NCBI GenBank assembly: GCA_964385175.1
Contig: CAYLNL010000007.1
Span: forward strand, 118,019-182,018
From: CAYLNL01 sp964385175
GTDB taxonomy: Bacteria; Bacteroidota; Bacteroidia; Flavobacteriales; Flavobacteriaceae
DNA: 64,000 bases
Reading direction: 5' to 3'
In this document: positions 8,462-16,575 of the stretch, one piece after another
Position numbering within the stretch: the first letter of the stretch is position 1
Layout: each line of letters begins with the position of its first letter
Translations under genes and position numbers: made by a program
Notes under the pieces: model-generated
Databases searched by the model: none
Seen by the model: only the letters and a program-made list of their open reading frames with translations
What the model was told of the DNA's origin: nothing

Positions 8462-10393
8462 ATGAAAAAGTTTACATTTCTTTTGTTGTTAGCCGCTTCT
8501 TATTCATTTGCACAACAAACCACCATTCAGGTTGCCGATAACCTGGTAACAGAAGGTATTCCCCCATTATCTTCTGATATAGTTAATGAAGTAAAAAACT
8601 ATACCGAAACGCGGGGCGCTTCCTTAGCAAGCTGGCATCCCCAGAAAAAAGAAATCCTCATATCCACCCGCTTTGCCAACAGCAACCAACTTCATTATGT
8701 AAAAGCCCCTGGCGCCGCCCGCACCCAACTTACCTTTTTTGATGAGCCAGTTGGCGGAGCCACTTTTGAACCCATTCGCGGCGAGTATTTTCTCTTTTCA
8801 AAAGACATTGGCGGCAATGAATTTTCCCAGCTATACCGCTATGATATCGCCACTAAAAAAATAACCCTCCTCACCGATGGAAAACGCTCGCAAAACGGGG
8901 GAATTCGCTGGAGCCAGAAAGGAGACCGTATAGCCTATGGCTCTACCAAGAGAAATGGACAAGACCGGGATATTTATGTAATGAACCCTTTGAACCCTGC
9001 TTCAGACAGGAAAGTAGCCGAGAATACAGGTGGCGGTTGGGGAGTTGCTAACTGGTCTCCAGACGACTCTCAAATGCTGCTTGAAGAACGGATTTCAGTA
9101 AATGAGTCGCGGTTATATTTACTTAATGCGTCAACTGGCGCGAAAACTCGCCTGCTCCCCGAAAAAGATGAACGCACTACCTATAGCGGCATTTGCTTCA
9201 GTAAAAATGGAAAAGGTATTTATCTTGTAACCAACAAAGACAGCGAGTTTAACCGCCTGGCGTATTTTGAGATAGCCACCAAAAAAATCACCTACATCAC
9301 TAACGCTATTCCCTGGGATGTAGAAGATGCAGAACTTTCTAAAGACGCTTCCCAACTGGCTTTTGTAACCAATGAAAACGGGCTTTCTAAACTCTATATC
9401 CTTGCCACCGCCACTAATAAATATAGCCTGGTAACCAATCTTCCTACCGGCCTTATTGGCGGGTTACATTGGGCAAGCGATTCAAAATCTATCGGGATTA
9501 CCTTTGTGAGTTATAACTCTTCTTCAGATGTATATGAGTATAACCTTCGCACGCGGCAACTGGTACAATGGACGGAAAGTGAATTGGGAGGGATGGATGT
9601 TTCCACGCTCAGCGAACCATCTTTAATTTCATGGAAATCGTTTGACGGGAAAATCATATCGGGCTACTTATACAAAGCCTCCTCTAAATTTGCCGGCAAG
9701 CGCCCGGTAATTATAAATATTCATGGAGGACCAGAAGGGCAATCGCGCCCCAGTTTCATAGGCCGTTCCAACTATTTTCTCAACGAACTGGGCATCTCTG
9801 TCATTTATCCCAACGTGCGGGGTTCTACCGGCTATGGCAAATCGTTTGTAGATTTAGATAATGGAATGAAACGCGAAGAATCTGTAAAAGATATAGGCGC
9901 TTTGTTAGATTGGATAGCCCAACAACCCGACTTGGATAAGGATAGGATTATGGTAATGGGAGGAAGCTATGGCGGTTATATGACGTTGGCCGTCTCCTAT
10001 CACTATAGTGATAAAATTCGCTGCGCTATTGATGTGGTAGGCATTTCTAACTTCAATACTTTTATGAAAAATACAGAACCCTATCGCCGCGATTTGAGAA
10101 GGGTAGAGTATGGCGATGAGCGAGACCCGGCCATGGCGGCGTTTTTTGAATCTATTGCACCCCTCAACCATACCGATAAAATTAAGAAACCACTCTTCAT
10201 TGTCCAGGGAGGTAACGACCCGCGTGTGCCGGCTACAGAATCAGTTCAAATGAAAGACAAAATAAAACAAAACGGCGGCACCGTTTGGTTTCTCATGGCT
10301 AAAGATGAAGGACATGGGTTTAGAAAAAAGAATAATGTAGATTTTCAATTCTATTCAACCATAGAATTTATAAGGCAGTTTTTGATGAAATAG
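8462..10393 (+). CDS. S9 family peptidase (dipeptidyl/acylaminoacyl peptidase-like), secreted
   Basis: Serine peptidase of the prolyl oligopeptidase clan that cleaves short peptides, here probably in the periplasm. A signal peptide (MKKFTFLLLLAASYSFAQ) is followed by a beta-propeller (about residues 40-370) built from TolB-like WD repeats. The alpha/beta-hydrolase domain has the triad Ser502 in GGSYGGYM, Asp586 in GGNDPRVP and His618 in DEGHGF. Length 643 aa is typical. The next gene starts 2 bp after the stop, so the two form an operon. Substrate specificity cannot be read from the sequence. Confidence 0.93.
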   Translation: MKKFTFLLLLAASYSFAQQTTIQVADNLVTEGIPPLSSDIVNEVKNYTETRGASLASWHPQKKEILISTRFANSNQLHYVKAPGAARTQLTFFDEPVGGATFEPIRGEYFLFSKDIGGNEFSQLYRYDIATKKITLLTDGKRSQNGGIRWSQKGDRIAYGSTKRNGQDRDIYVMNPLNPASDRKVAENTGGGWGVANWSPDDSQMLLEERISVNESRLYLLNASTGAKTRLLPEKDERTTYSGICFSKNGKGIYLVTNKDSEFNRLAYFEIATKKITYITNAIPWDVEDAELSKDASQLAFVTNENGLSKLYILATATNKYSLVTNLPTGLIGGLHWASDSKSIGITFVSYNSSSDVYEYNLRTRQLVQWTESELGGMDVSTLSEPSLISWKSFDGKIISGYLYKASSKFAGKRPVIINIHGGPEGQSRPSFIGRSNYFLNELGISVIYPNVRGSTGYGKSFVDLDNGMKREESVKDIGALLDWIAQQPDLDKDRIMVMGGSYGGYMTLAVSYHYSDKIRCAIDVVGISNFNTFMKNTEPYRRDLRRVEYGDERDPAMAAFFESIAPLNHTDKIKKPLFIVQGGNDPRVPATESVQMKDKIKQNGGTVWFLMAKDEGHGFRKKNNVDFQFYSTIEFIRQFLMK

Positions 10394-10395
10394 AA

Positions 10396-11172
10396 ATGTC
10401 GGCAGTGGCTTATACAGGCGATATTAAATCTTTTTTGGACGAAAAGGCTCACCTCTATAACCAACCCCGCTTCATTGAAACCGACCCTATCCAAATTCCC
10501 CATCAATACAGCCTGCGCGAAGACATAGAAATTGCAGCTTTTCTAACAGCTACCATCGCCTGGGGAAATCGCAAAAGCATTATCAAAAGCGCTCAAAACA
10601 TGATGCGCCTCATGGGAAACAGCCCCTATGATTTTGTAATGAGCCATAGCCAGGACAATATAGAGCCGCTTCGCACGTTTGTTCACCGAACCTTTAACGG
10701 GGATGATTTTATATATTTTATAAAAAGCCTGCAACATCTCTATAACCATTATAATGGTTTAGAAACGGTTATAGCAGCCGCCTCCACAAAAGAATCTACC
10801 CAACCCGGACTAAGCAGGTTTAAACAGGCATTTTTTGAATTACCCCACCCTAACAGAACCCGAAAACATATTTCTGACCCTGCCCAAGGCTCTTCCGCTA
10901 AACGACTGAATATGTTTTTGCGCTGGATGGTGCGTAATGATAATGCCGGGGTGGACTTTGGCATCTGGAGACGCCTTTCGCCCGCTCGGCTTTCCTGCCC
11001 GTTAGATGTTCATTCGAGCGCTATAGCCCGTAAAATAGGCTTGCTGCAACGCTCCCAGAACGATGCCCGTGCCGTAGCCGAATTAGATGCTGCCTTGAGA
11101 AAATTAGACCCTGCTGACCCGGTGAAATATGATTTTGCGTTGTTTGGGTTAGGCGCTTTTGAAGCCTTTTGA
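10396..11172 (+). CDS. TIGR02757/DUF2400 family protein
   Basis: Member of a widespread but uncharacterised bacterial family. Recognisable family features are the N-terminal segment with DPIQIPHQY, the block FLTATIAWGNRKSI, and the C-terminal helices containing LRWMVR, a conserved PLDVHSSAIARKIGLL block and DPVKYDFALFGLG. These resemble a helix-hairpin-helix DNA-repair glycosylase fold, but I cannot assign a reaction. Length 258 aa is as expected. It starts 2 bp after the S9 peptidase stop and ends 2 bp before the convergent MFS gene, with no terminator in between. Confidence 0.85.
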   Translation: MSAVAYTGDIKSFLDEKAHLYNQPRFIETDPIQIPHQYSLREDIEIAAFLTATIAWGNRKSIIKSAQNMMRLMGNSPYDFVMSHSQDNIEPLRTFVHRTFNGDDFIYFIKSLQHLYNHYNGLETVIAAASTKESTQPGLSRFKQAFFELPHPNRTRKHISDPAQGSSAKRLNMFLRWMVRNDNAGVDFGIWRRLSPARLSCPLDVHSSAIARKIGLLQRSQNDARAVAELDAALRKLDPADPVKYDFALFGLGAFEAF

Positions 11173-11174
11173 GT

Positions 11175-12371
11175 TTATTCCAAAGGCTTTCTCAGCAAAA
11201 ATAGTATAAGACAACAAACCCCGCACAACAAAACCATAGACGTCCAGGTAATTCCAAATCCAAACTGTTCAATTAACTGCATCCCTGAGTTGTGCCCAAA
11301 AATGTGCGCCACAGAAAAAGAGATGCTATACAGCGCCATATATTCCCCCGCATTTCCGTTTCTCGCCCGCTGCATTGCAAAGGCATTAGAAAACGGAAAA
11401 GCAATCATTTCACCCACAGTCATCAGCACCACTCCCACCACCAAAATACCCGACCAGTTGGTGAGATTAAGCAGCAGAAAACTTAGCCCCGTAAGTGCGC
11501 AACCTGTGATGATATTGGTAATTTTTGCCCAACCCTTAGTTTCTAAATAACTCACGATAGGCATTTCAAAAACCGCTATTAAAAGGCCGTTCAATCCCAT
11601 AAGCACCCCTATCTGGATTTCGGAAAGCTGGTGAACATCTTTATAAAATAAAGGCACCGTAGAGAAATATTGAATGAAGATAAATCCGAAAAGCATCATA
11701 CAGAAAATAAAAACCCAGTACATTGCATCGCTATAAGCGGAGCGAGGGTTTTCAACCGTAATTTCGTCTATCGCTTTAGCTTTTTTAGGATGCAGCAAAC
11801 GCAACAACAACCAGCCCGCAATCAGGCAAGTAAGCCCATCTACCCAAAACAATCCACCATAGCCCAAAGTAGTTATAATAATACCCCCTATAGCAGGCCC
11901 TGCCGAAAACCCCAGGTTAATAGCCAGTCGTATCAGGGTAACAGACCGGGTTTTGTTCTGCGGGGCGCTGTGAGCGCTCAACGCCACAAATACTGCCGGT
12001 CTAAAAGCATCTGCCGCCGTCATTACTAAGAATATTCCTCCACAAATCTGCCAAAAGCCCGTGAAAAATTGAAGCCCAATAAATAAAACCCCCGAAACCA
12101 ATAAACTCCACACCATTACTTTGTAATAACCTATTTTATCGGTAAGTTTCCCCCCCAACCAGGCGCCCGCCACCGAACCCAGCCCAAAAGACGTAAGAAT
12201 CCAGCCCACCTGCCCTAATGAAAACCCCAGGCTTTTAGTGAGGTATAAAGAAAGAAAAGGGATAACCATAGTGCCCGCCCGGTTGATGAGTGTAACCAGC
12301 GCTAACCACCATACTTCTTTAGATAACCCCCTAAAAGAAGCTATATAATGCAGGTAAAGTTTTTTAAACAT
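11175..12371 (-). CDS. MFS transporter
   Basis: Major facilitator superfamily permease in the inner membrane, with about twelve hydrophobic segments over 398 aa. The loop 2-3 signature appears as GAWLGGKLTDKIGYYKVMV (about residues 68-86), matching the G-x-L-x-D-x-x-G-R/Y-K motif of drug and metabolite exporters. The C-terminal half has a second, weaker repeat. The closest feel is the MdtH/YfcJ-like drug-efflux branch, but the substrate is unknown. It is convergent with the DUF2400 gene and has its own minus-strand promoter (12398-12405). Confidence 0.88.
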   Translation of the reverse strand: MFKKLYLHYIASFRGLSKEVWWLALVTLINRAGTMVIPFLSLYLTKSLGFSLGQVGWILTSFGLGSVAGAWLGGKLTDKIGYYKVMVWSLLVSGVLFIGLQFFTGFWQICGGIFLVMTAADAFRPAVFVALSAHSAPQNKTRSVTLIRLAINLGFSAGPAIGGIIITTLGYGGLFWVDGLTCLIAGWLLLRLLHPKKAKAIDEITVENPRSAYSDAMYWVFIFCMMLFGFIFIQYFSTVPLFYKDVHQLSEIQIGVLMGLNGLLIAVFEMPIVSYLETKGWAKITNIITGCALTGLSFLLLNLTNWSGILVVGVVLMTVGEMIAFPFSNAFAMQRARNGNAGEYMALYSISFSVAHIFGHNSGMQLIEQFGFGITWTSMVLLCGVCCLILFLLRKPLE

Positions 12372-12397
12372 GAATTTGCTATCGTTGAAGTGTGGTG

Positions 12398-12405
12398 CAA
12401 AAATA
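12398..12405 (-). promoter_or_regulatory. Promoter -7 element of the MFS gene
   Basis: TATTTTTG on the minus strand fits TAnnTTTG, 26 nt before the start codon. Confidence 0.5.
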
Positions 12406-12522
12406 GCAACCTTTTAAAACAGATATACATCCTTGTATCAATTCCGATACTTTTATTTTTTTTAAATAAAGATATACTCCAATACACCCAATTCATCTGG
12501 CGTGCGGTTTAAGAATAATAGC

Positions 12523-12530
12523 TATATTTG
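12523..12530 (+). promoter_or_regulatory. Promoter -7 element of pyrR-pyrB
   Basis: TATATTTG, an exact TAnnTTTG match, 21 nt before the pyrR ATG. The short leader leaves no room for a PyrR-type attenuator. Confidence 0.6.
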
Positions 12531-12551
12531 CCTGTTGAGTTACGCACTTGC

Positions 12552-13097
12552 ATGAACACAGACCAAAAAGTACTACTCACCGCTACCGAAATTCACATCA
12601 TTGTCCATCGCCTGGCATGCCAGTTGGTAGAAAATCATTTAGATTTTAAAGATACGGTTTTGATAGGCATACAACCACGAGGCGTTTACCTGGCAGAACG
12701 ACTGGTGAAAATTCTGCGGCAAGAGTATAGTATAGAGAATTTGCAGGTAGGCTACTTAGATAGTACCTTTTATAGAGACGATTTTAGAAAACCCGGCAAA
12801 ATTTTAGAAGCAAACACTACTATCATTAATTTCCTGGTTGAAGGTAAAAAAGTGGTTTTTATAGACGATGTGCTCTATACGGGCAGGAGCGTGCGTGCAG
12901 CGCTCAATGCGATACAATCTTTTGGCAGGCCCGAAAAAATAGAACTCCTCACTCTCATTGACCGGCGGTTTAGCAGAGAATTGCCTATTCAGCCAGATTA
13001 TTGCGGGCGGCAGGTAGATGCCATTAATGAAGAAAAGGTGAGAGTGATCTGGAAAGAAAAAGACGGTGAAGACGCCGTATATGTAATAAAAAGATAA
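12552..13097 (+). CDS. pyrR: Bifunctional pyrimidine regulator / uracil phosphoribosyltransferase PyrR
   Basis: Phosphoribosyltransferase-fold protein; in Gram-positives it binds pyr mRNA, and many homologues have UPRTase activity. The PRPP-binding motif is VVFIDDVLYTGRSVRAAL (about residues 98-115), and the N-terminal GIQPRGVYLA block is typical. The ATG at 12552 is chosen because the in-frame TTG at 12528 overlaps the -7 element. Length 181 aa is normal. pyrB starts 2 bp after the stop, so this is a pyrR-pyrB operon. Whether it regulates RNA in this lineage is open, as no attenuator is visible. Confidence 0.93.
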   Translation: MNTDQKVLLTATEIHIIVHRLACQLVENHLDFKDTVLIGIQPRGVYLAERLVKILRQEYSIENLQVGYLDSTFYRDDFRKPGKILEANTTIINFLVEGKKVVFIDDVLYTGRSVRAALNAIQSFGRPEKIELLTLIDRRFSRELPIQPDYCGRQVDAINEEKVRVIWKEKDGEDAVYVIKR

Positions 13098-13099
13098 GA

Positions 13100-14029
13100 A
13101 TGAGCAAACTAAGCATACCGCACCTGTTAGGGATTAAATACCTGAAAAGAGACGATATTGAGCTTATTTTTAAAACTGCCGACCACTTTAAAGAGGTTAT
13201 CAACCGCCCCATAAAAAAAGTTCCCTCGTTACGCGACCTCACCATAGCCAATTTGTTTTTTGAGAATAGCACCCGCACCCGCCTTTCGTTTGAGCTCGCC
13301 GAAAAACGCCTTTCGGCTGATGTTATTAACTTCTCTGCTTCCCAATCGTCTCTCACAAAAGGGGAGACGCTCATTGATACCGTGAATAATATCCTGTCTA
13401 TGAAAGTAGATATGATAGTGATGCGCCATCCCCAGCCCGGGGCGGCGGTATTTCTTTCCAAACACATACAAGCCAGCATTATCAATGCGGGAGATGGCAC
13501 TCACGAACACCCCACCCAGGCGCTCCTGGATTCTTATTCTATCCGCGAAAAACTGGGAGAAGTCGCCGGCAAAAAGGTGGTAATTGTGGGCGATATTCTC
13601 CATTCGCGGGTAGCGCTTTCTAACATATTTGCCCTTCGGCTGCAAGGCGCCGAAGTACGGGTGTGCGGCCCTAAAACACTCCTTCCCGCATATATAGAAT
13701 CATTGGGCGCAACGGTAGAAACCAATTTGCGCAAAGCGCTTCAATGGTGCGATGTAGCTAATATGCTCCGTGTGCAACACGAGCGCATGGAAAGCAGTTA
13801 TTTCCCTTCCATACGAGAATATACCCAACTTTTTGGGCTCACCAAAGCCTTGTTAGATTCCTTAGATAAAGAAATTGTAATTATGCACCCCGGGCCCATT
13901 AACCGGGGCGTAGAAATTACCAGTGATGTGGCAGATTCTCATCAGTCTATTATCCTCAACCAGGTAGAAAACGGCGTAGCTATTCGTATGGCGGTTATAT
14001 ACTTGTTGGCAGCAAGCAACTCTATTTGA
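13100..14029 (+). CDS. pyrB: Aspartate carbamoyltransferase catalytic subunit
   Basis: Condenses carbamoyl phosphate with aspartate, the second step of de novo pyrimidine synthesis. The carbamoyl-phosphate loop FFENSTRTRLSFELAE (about residues 52-67) and SSLTKGET carry the catalytic Arg, Ser, Lys and Thr. HEHPTQALLD (about 134-143) and MHPGPINRGVEI (about 262-273) complete the signature. Length 309 aa matches the single-domain enzyme, and no pyrI is present. It follows pyrR by 2 bp. The restriction-modification cassette begins 76 bp downstream. Confidence 0.96.
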   Translation: MSKLSIPHLLGIKYLKRDDIELIFKTADHFKEVINRPIKKVPSLRDLTIANLFFENSTRTRLSFELAEKRLSADVINFSASQSSLTKGETLIDTVNNILSMKVDMIVMRHPQPGAAVFLSKHIQASIINAGDGTHEHPTQALLDSYSIREKLGEVAGKKVVIVGDILHSRVALSNIFALRLQGAEVRVCGPKTLLPAYIESLGATVETNLRKALQWCDVANMLRVQHERMESSYFPSIREYTQLFGLTKALLDSLDKEIVIMHPGPINRGVEITSDVADSHQSIILNQVENGVAIRMAVIYLLAASNSI

Positions 14030-14105
14030 TGGCACCTAACCAGATTTTAGTATCTTGAACAAGAATTGATAGACGTATAAACACCAAGATAATACAGCGT
14101 AACGG

Positions 14106-14906
14106 ATGAAGAAAAAGCAGACTGACCGCTTAAGTATAGAAAAAGTAAGAGGCCAAGGGCCGAAGGAAATATTCAGTGAAAATGCTCAACAACACGACAT
14201 AGCAGTAAACGATTTTTCAAAAGCAGTTTTTGAAACTTTAAAGAAAGATTTTCCAAACCTTGAATTTCGTTTTAGGGATACTTTACAAAAGAAGGAAATT
14301 AATGAAAAACTAAATTCCGTTGATTCCCGTTTGGGAGTAACGCTATTTGTTGAAAAAGCTGAAATACGCCCCGATGGCGGAATTATTGAAGCTAAAGACG
14401 AGGACGGCAAATGGCGAATTGTCTTAGTATGTGAAGCCAAACATCAAGGGAAAGACATTGAAAACATAAGTAAGGGCATTTTAGTCGGCAAAAACAAAGA
14501 CCAAGAATTAATGGTTGCAGGAAATGCCATTGAACGCTCTCATAAAAACATCAATGAAGTGAGAAACATAATGATTGATGAAAAGCATTTCCCTTATATC
14601 TTGTTTTTGCAAGGCTCAAATTTTCTCACCGAGCCAGTGACGGTTAAACGACCAGACGGAATAGAGACGACTTTGAAGCACGATGTAGGTTCATTAAACA
14701 GAATTGACCGACTGACAGCAGCAAATTACAGTATGCCAATCAATCAAAATAGTTGCGAAAACATTTTCATCTCTATTGATGGTCAATCTGTTATGTTACA
14801 AGCAGTTTCAATTTATACCAAACCAACTGAATGGACCCTTGATGAAATGTTGCCGATTATGTTGGACGTTTCCAGGACCTCACTGCGGATACTCGGTTTG
14901 ATTTAA
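14106..14906 (+). CDS. Type II restriction endonuclease, EcoRI/RsrI family (predicted GAATTC)
   Basis: Cuts unmethylated DNA; the family cleaves GAATTC. From memory the protein aligns almost end to end with EcoRI (277 aa), including EAKHQGKDI, AGNAIERSHKNI, LFLQGSNFLTE and RLTAANYSMPIN. The PD-(D/E)XK catalytic residues fall at Asp90 (PDGG), Glu110 and Lys112 (EAKHQGKD), one residue off EcoRI's 91/111/113. It ends early: EcoRI continues past the shared SLR-LG segment with about ten more residues, whereas here the stop follows ILGLI. A one-base shift there would read DL, as in EcoRI, so a small indel may have trimmed the tail. It is the first gene of an R-C-M cassette. Confidence 0.93.
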   Translation: MKKKQTDRLSIEKVRGQGPKEIFSENAQQHDIAVNDFSKAVFETLKKDFPNLEFRFRDTLQKKEINEKLNSVDSRLGVTLFVEKAEIRPDGGIIEAKDEDGKWRIVLVCEAKHQGKDIENISKGILVGKNKDQELMVAGNAIERSHKNINEVRNIMIDEKHFPYILFLQGSNFLTEPVTVKRPDGIETTLKHDVGSLNRIDRLTAANYSMPINQNSCENIFISIDGQSVMLQAVSIYTKPTEWTLDEMLPIMLDVSRTSLRILGLI

Positions 14907-14958
14907 AAATTTGTTGACAACTTTTTCAAATTAAATTTTCCATTCCAAAATCATTTTC

Positions 14959-14980
14959 TAATTTTGGACAAAATTTGACC
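14959..14980 (+). promoter_or_regulatory. Promoter with overlapping palindromic operator of the RM controller gene
   Basis: TAATTTTG (14959-14966) is an exact -7 element. Directly abutting it, GGACAAAATTTGACC (14966-14980) is a 15-bp near-palindrome of the form GGnCAAAnTTTGnCC, ending 10 nt before the ATG. A protein bound there would block the promoter, as expected for an autorepressing controller. A second palindrome, GTTGACAAC (14913-14921), lies upstream. Confidence 0.5.
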
Positions 14981-14990
14981 ATATTAAATT

Positions 14991-15341
14991 ATGTCCAAAC
15001 AGAAATTGACCACATTCGGAGAGAGAATTAGGAAACTAAGGGAAGAGCAAGAATTGCCCCAAAGAAAAGTTGCTGCATTCTTAGATATTGATACGTCCTT
15101 ACTTGCCAAGTATGAACGAAACGAAAGGCATCCTTCAAAAGAACTAATAACAAAAATCGCTGAACTTTTTAAGATTGATTCCAATGAATTAATTAATGAA
15201 GTGCTATCCGACAAAATTGCTTATCAGATATTAGAAGAAGAAGCGGACACTAAGATTCTTAGGGTTGCTGAAACCAAAGTTGAATACCTGAAACAACAAG
15301 ACAAGAGTAAAATTTTAAAACAAACCAAAAACACTAAATAA
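14991..15341 (+). CDS. XRE-family HTH transcriptional regulator, putative RM controller (C) protein
   Basis: DNA-binding protein with a helix-turn-helix at about residues 8-62: FGERIRKLREEQELPQRKVA, then SLLAKYERNERHPS. The C-terminal ~50 residues are charged and probably helical, making it longer (116 aa) than the usual ~80-aa C proteins. It sits between nuclease and methyltransferase; its stop is followed after 1 bp by the methyltransferase ATG, so the two are co-expressed. Position and operator suggest it balances nuclease and methylase expression. Classical EcoRI and RsrI systems are not known to me to have such a gene. The HTH call is firm; the controller role is inferred. Confidence 0.85.
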   Translation: MSKQKLTTFGERIRKLREEQELPQRKVAAFLDIDTSLLAKYERNERHPSKELITKIAELFKIDSNELINEVLSDKIAYQILEEEADTKILRVAETKVEYLKQQDKSKILKQTKNTK

Positions 15342-15342
15342 T

Positions 15343-16293
15343 ATGGCAAACAAATCACATTTCAACGCAGGTCATATAGCAATGAACACGTTGAAAAAGA
15401 ACGGAGTTACTCATAGTAGCCATATTGCAACGAAAACACCTGTAAAGACCTATCACGGCTTATTTACACAAGATGCAGTTGAGTTTCTCAAAAAAATGCC
15501 TAATTCTTCAGTGCAGTTAATACTCATTGACCCACCGTATAATATTGACTTAGCACATTGGGACACTTTTGAAAATTATCTTGATTGGGCAAAGCAATGG
15601 TTAGATGAAATTTATCGTGTTCTCTCCGATACAGGTAATTGCGTAATTTTTGGCGGTTTCCAATATCAAGACCTAAAAAAAGGCGATTTGTTGGAAATTA
15701 TGCACTATACAAGACATCATACCGACCTACGATTTACAAACCTTGTAATTTGGTATTACAAAAATGGGATGAGTGCCCATCGTTTCTTTGCCAATAGACA
15801 TGAAGAAGCGATATGGCTTTCAAAAACCAAAAATTATTTCTTTGACTTAGATTCCGTTCGTGTTCCGTTTGACGAAGAGACCAAAGAACTATACAAGCGT
15901 GACAAACGGCTAAACCCTGAAAGTGTTGAGAAAGGTAAAAATCCGACTAATGTGTGGGAGATTGGCAGATTAAATGGCAATTCAGTTGAACGAGTTGGGC
16001 ATCCGACACAAAAACCGCTTGAACTGATTAGAAGATTTGTAAAAGGACTATCATATACAGGTTCGCTTGTCCTTGACTTTTTTGCAGGCTCGGGAACAAC
16101 AGGCATAGTTTGCATTGAAGAAAGCAGAAATTCAATTCTGGTTGACAGCGACCCGAAAATGTTGGACTACTTCAAACTACGTACAAAAAATATGAATGAC
16201 AGCTTTTTTTCAGCTGAACACTGCATAAAAGTAAACCCTGATTTGACAGACTTTTTGGACTTGGTGAATAAAGAATATGAAGTAGAAGTTTAA
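15343..16293 (+). CDS. Adenine-specific DNA methyltransferase, M.RsrI-like (predicted GAATTC)
   Basis: Beta-class N6-adenine methyltransferase protecting GAATTC from the partner nuclease. The motif order is beta-class: catalytic DPPYNI (motif IV, about residues 64-69) precedes the SAM-binding FAGSGTTG (about 246-253). The start MANKSHFNAGHIAMNTLKK, the block ANRHEEAIW and the run RLNPESVEKGKNPTNVW match M.RsrI as I remember it. That protein is unrelated to M.EcoRI, so the pair as a whole is RsrI-like. Length 316 aa is normal. M.RsrI methylates the second adenine of GAATTC; the same is predicted here. Confidence 0.94.
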   Translation: MANKSHFNAGHIAMNTLKKNGVTHSSHIATKTPVKTYHGLFTQDAVEFLKKMPNSSVQLILIDPPYNIDLAHWDTFENYLDWAKQWLDEIYRVLSDTGNCVIFGGFQYQDLKKGDLLEIMHYTRHHTDLRFTNLVIWYYKNGMSAHRFFANRHEEAIWLSKTKNYFFDLDSVRVPFDEETKELYKRDKRLNPESVEKGKNPTNVWEIGRLNGNSVERVGHPTQKPLELIRRFVKGLSYTGSLVLDFFAGSGTTGIVCIEESRNSILVDSDPKMLDYFKLRTKNMNDSFFSAEHCIKVNPDLTDFLDLVNKEYEVEV

Positions 16294-16368
16294 TCAAAAA
16301 ACCAAACGCAACTTGACGGGGTCGCTAACAGGACAAAAAAGAAGGGCAGCAGCCAACAACGGCCTCAC

Positions 16369-16443
16369 GCAATGGCGGTGAGCGTGCGAAACTGAACGAT
16401 AGCGCTTATTGACAGTTTTGCGCTTCTAAATCTGCCATTATGC
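16369..16443. repeat. Large imperfect inverted repeat after the RM cassette
   Basis: Left arm GCAATGGC...GCGAAACT (16369-16393) pairs with right arm AGTTTTGCG...GCCATTATGC (16414-16443) around a loop of about 20 nt. CCAACAACGG precedes it and CACAACC follows. It is GC-richer than the cassette. A short perfect hairpin CTGCTGGCGCAGCAG follows at 16454-16468. The shape recalls integron attC-like folded sites, but I see no convincing core sites. Confidence 0.6.
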
Positions 16444-16482
16444 ACAACCAAGACTGCTGGCGCAGCAGTAGAAGAAATTAAG

Positions 16483-16490
16483 TATCTTTG
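16483..16490 (+). promoter_or_regulatory. Promoter -7 element of the 16576-rnz operon
   Basis: TATCTTTG, exact consensus, 85 nt before the ATG. The leader contains a hairpin-forming alternating tract (16508-16545). Confidence 0.55.
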
Positions 16491-16507
16491 CTTTTCCGCA
16501 CCCACAT

Positions 16508-16545
16508 GCACTTGCGTATGTGTATGCGCGCATGCCTGCGAGTGC
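16508..16545. repeat. Alternating purine-pyrimidine tract within a hairpin
   Basis: Positions 16513-16535 alternate pyrimidine and purine without a break for 23 nt and contain the palindrome ATGCGCGCAT. The flanks GCACTTGC and GCGAGTGC can pair (one G-T wobble). Such tracts can adopt Z-DNA or a cruciform; the 5'UTR location suggests a possible regulatory role. Confidence 0.5.
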
Positions 16546-16575
16546 TTGTTCGTGAACCCATAAACCTATATTAGT

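Noticed and set aside
16369..16443. Integron attC site
   Set aside because: The fold is attC-like but no paired core sites or integrase gene were found, so it is listed only as an inverted repeat.
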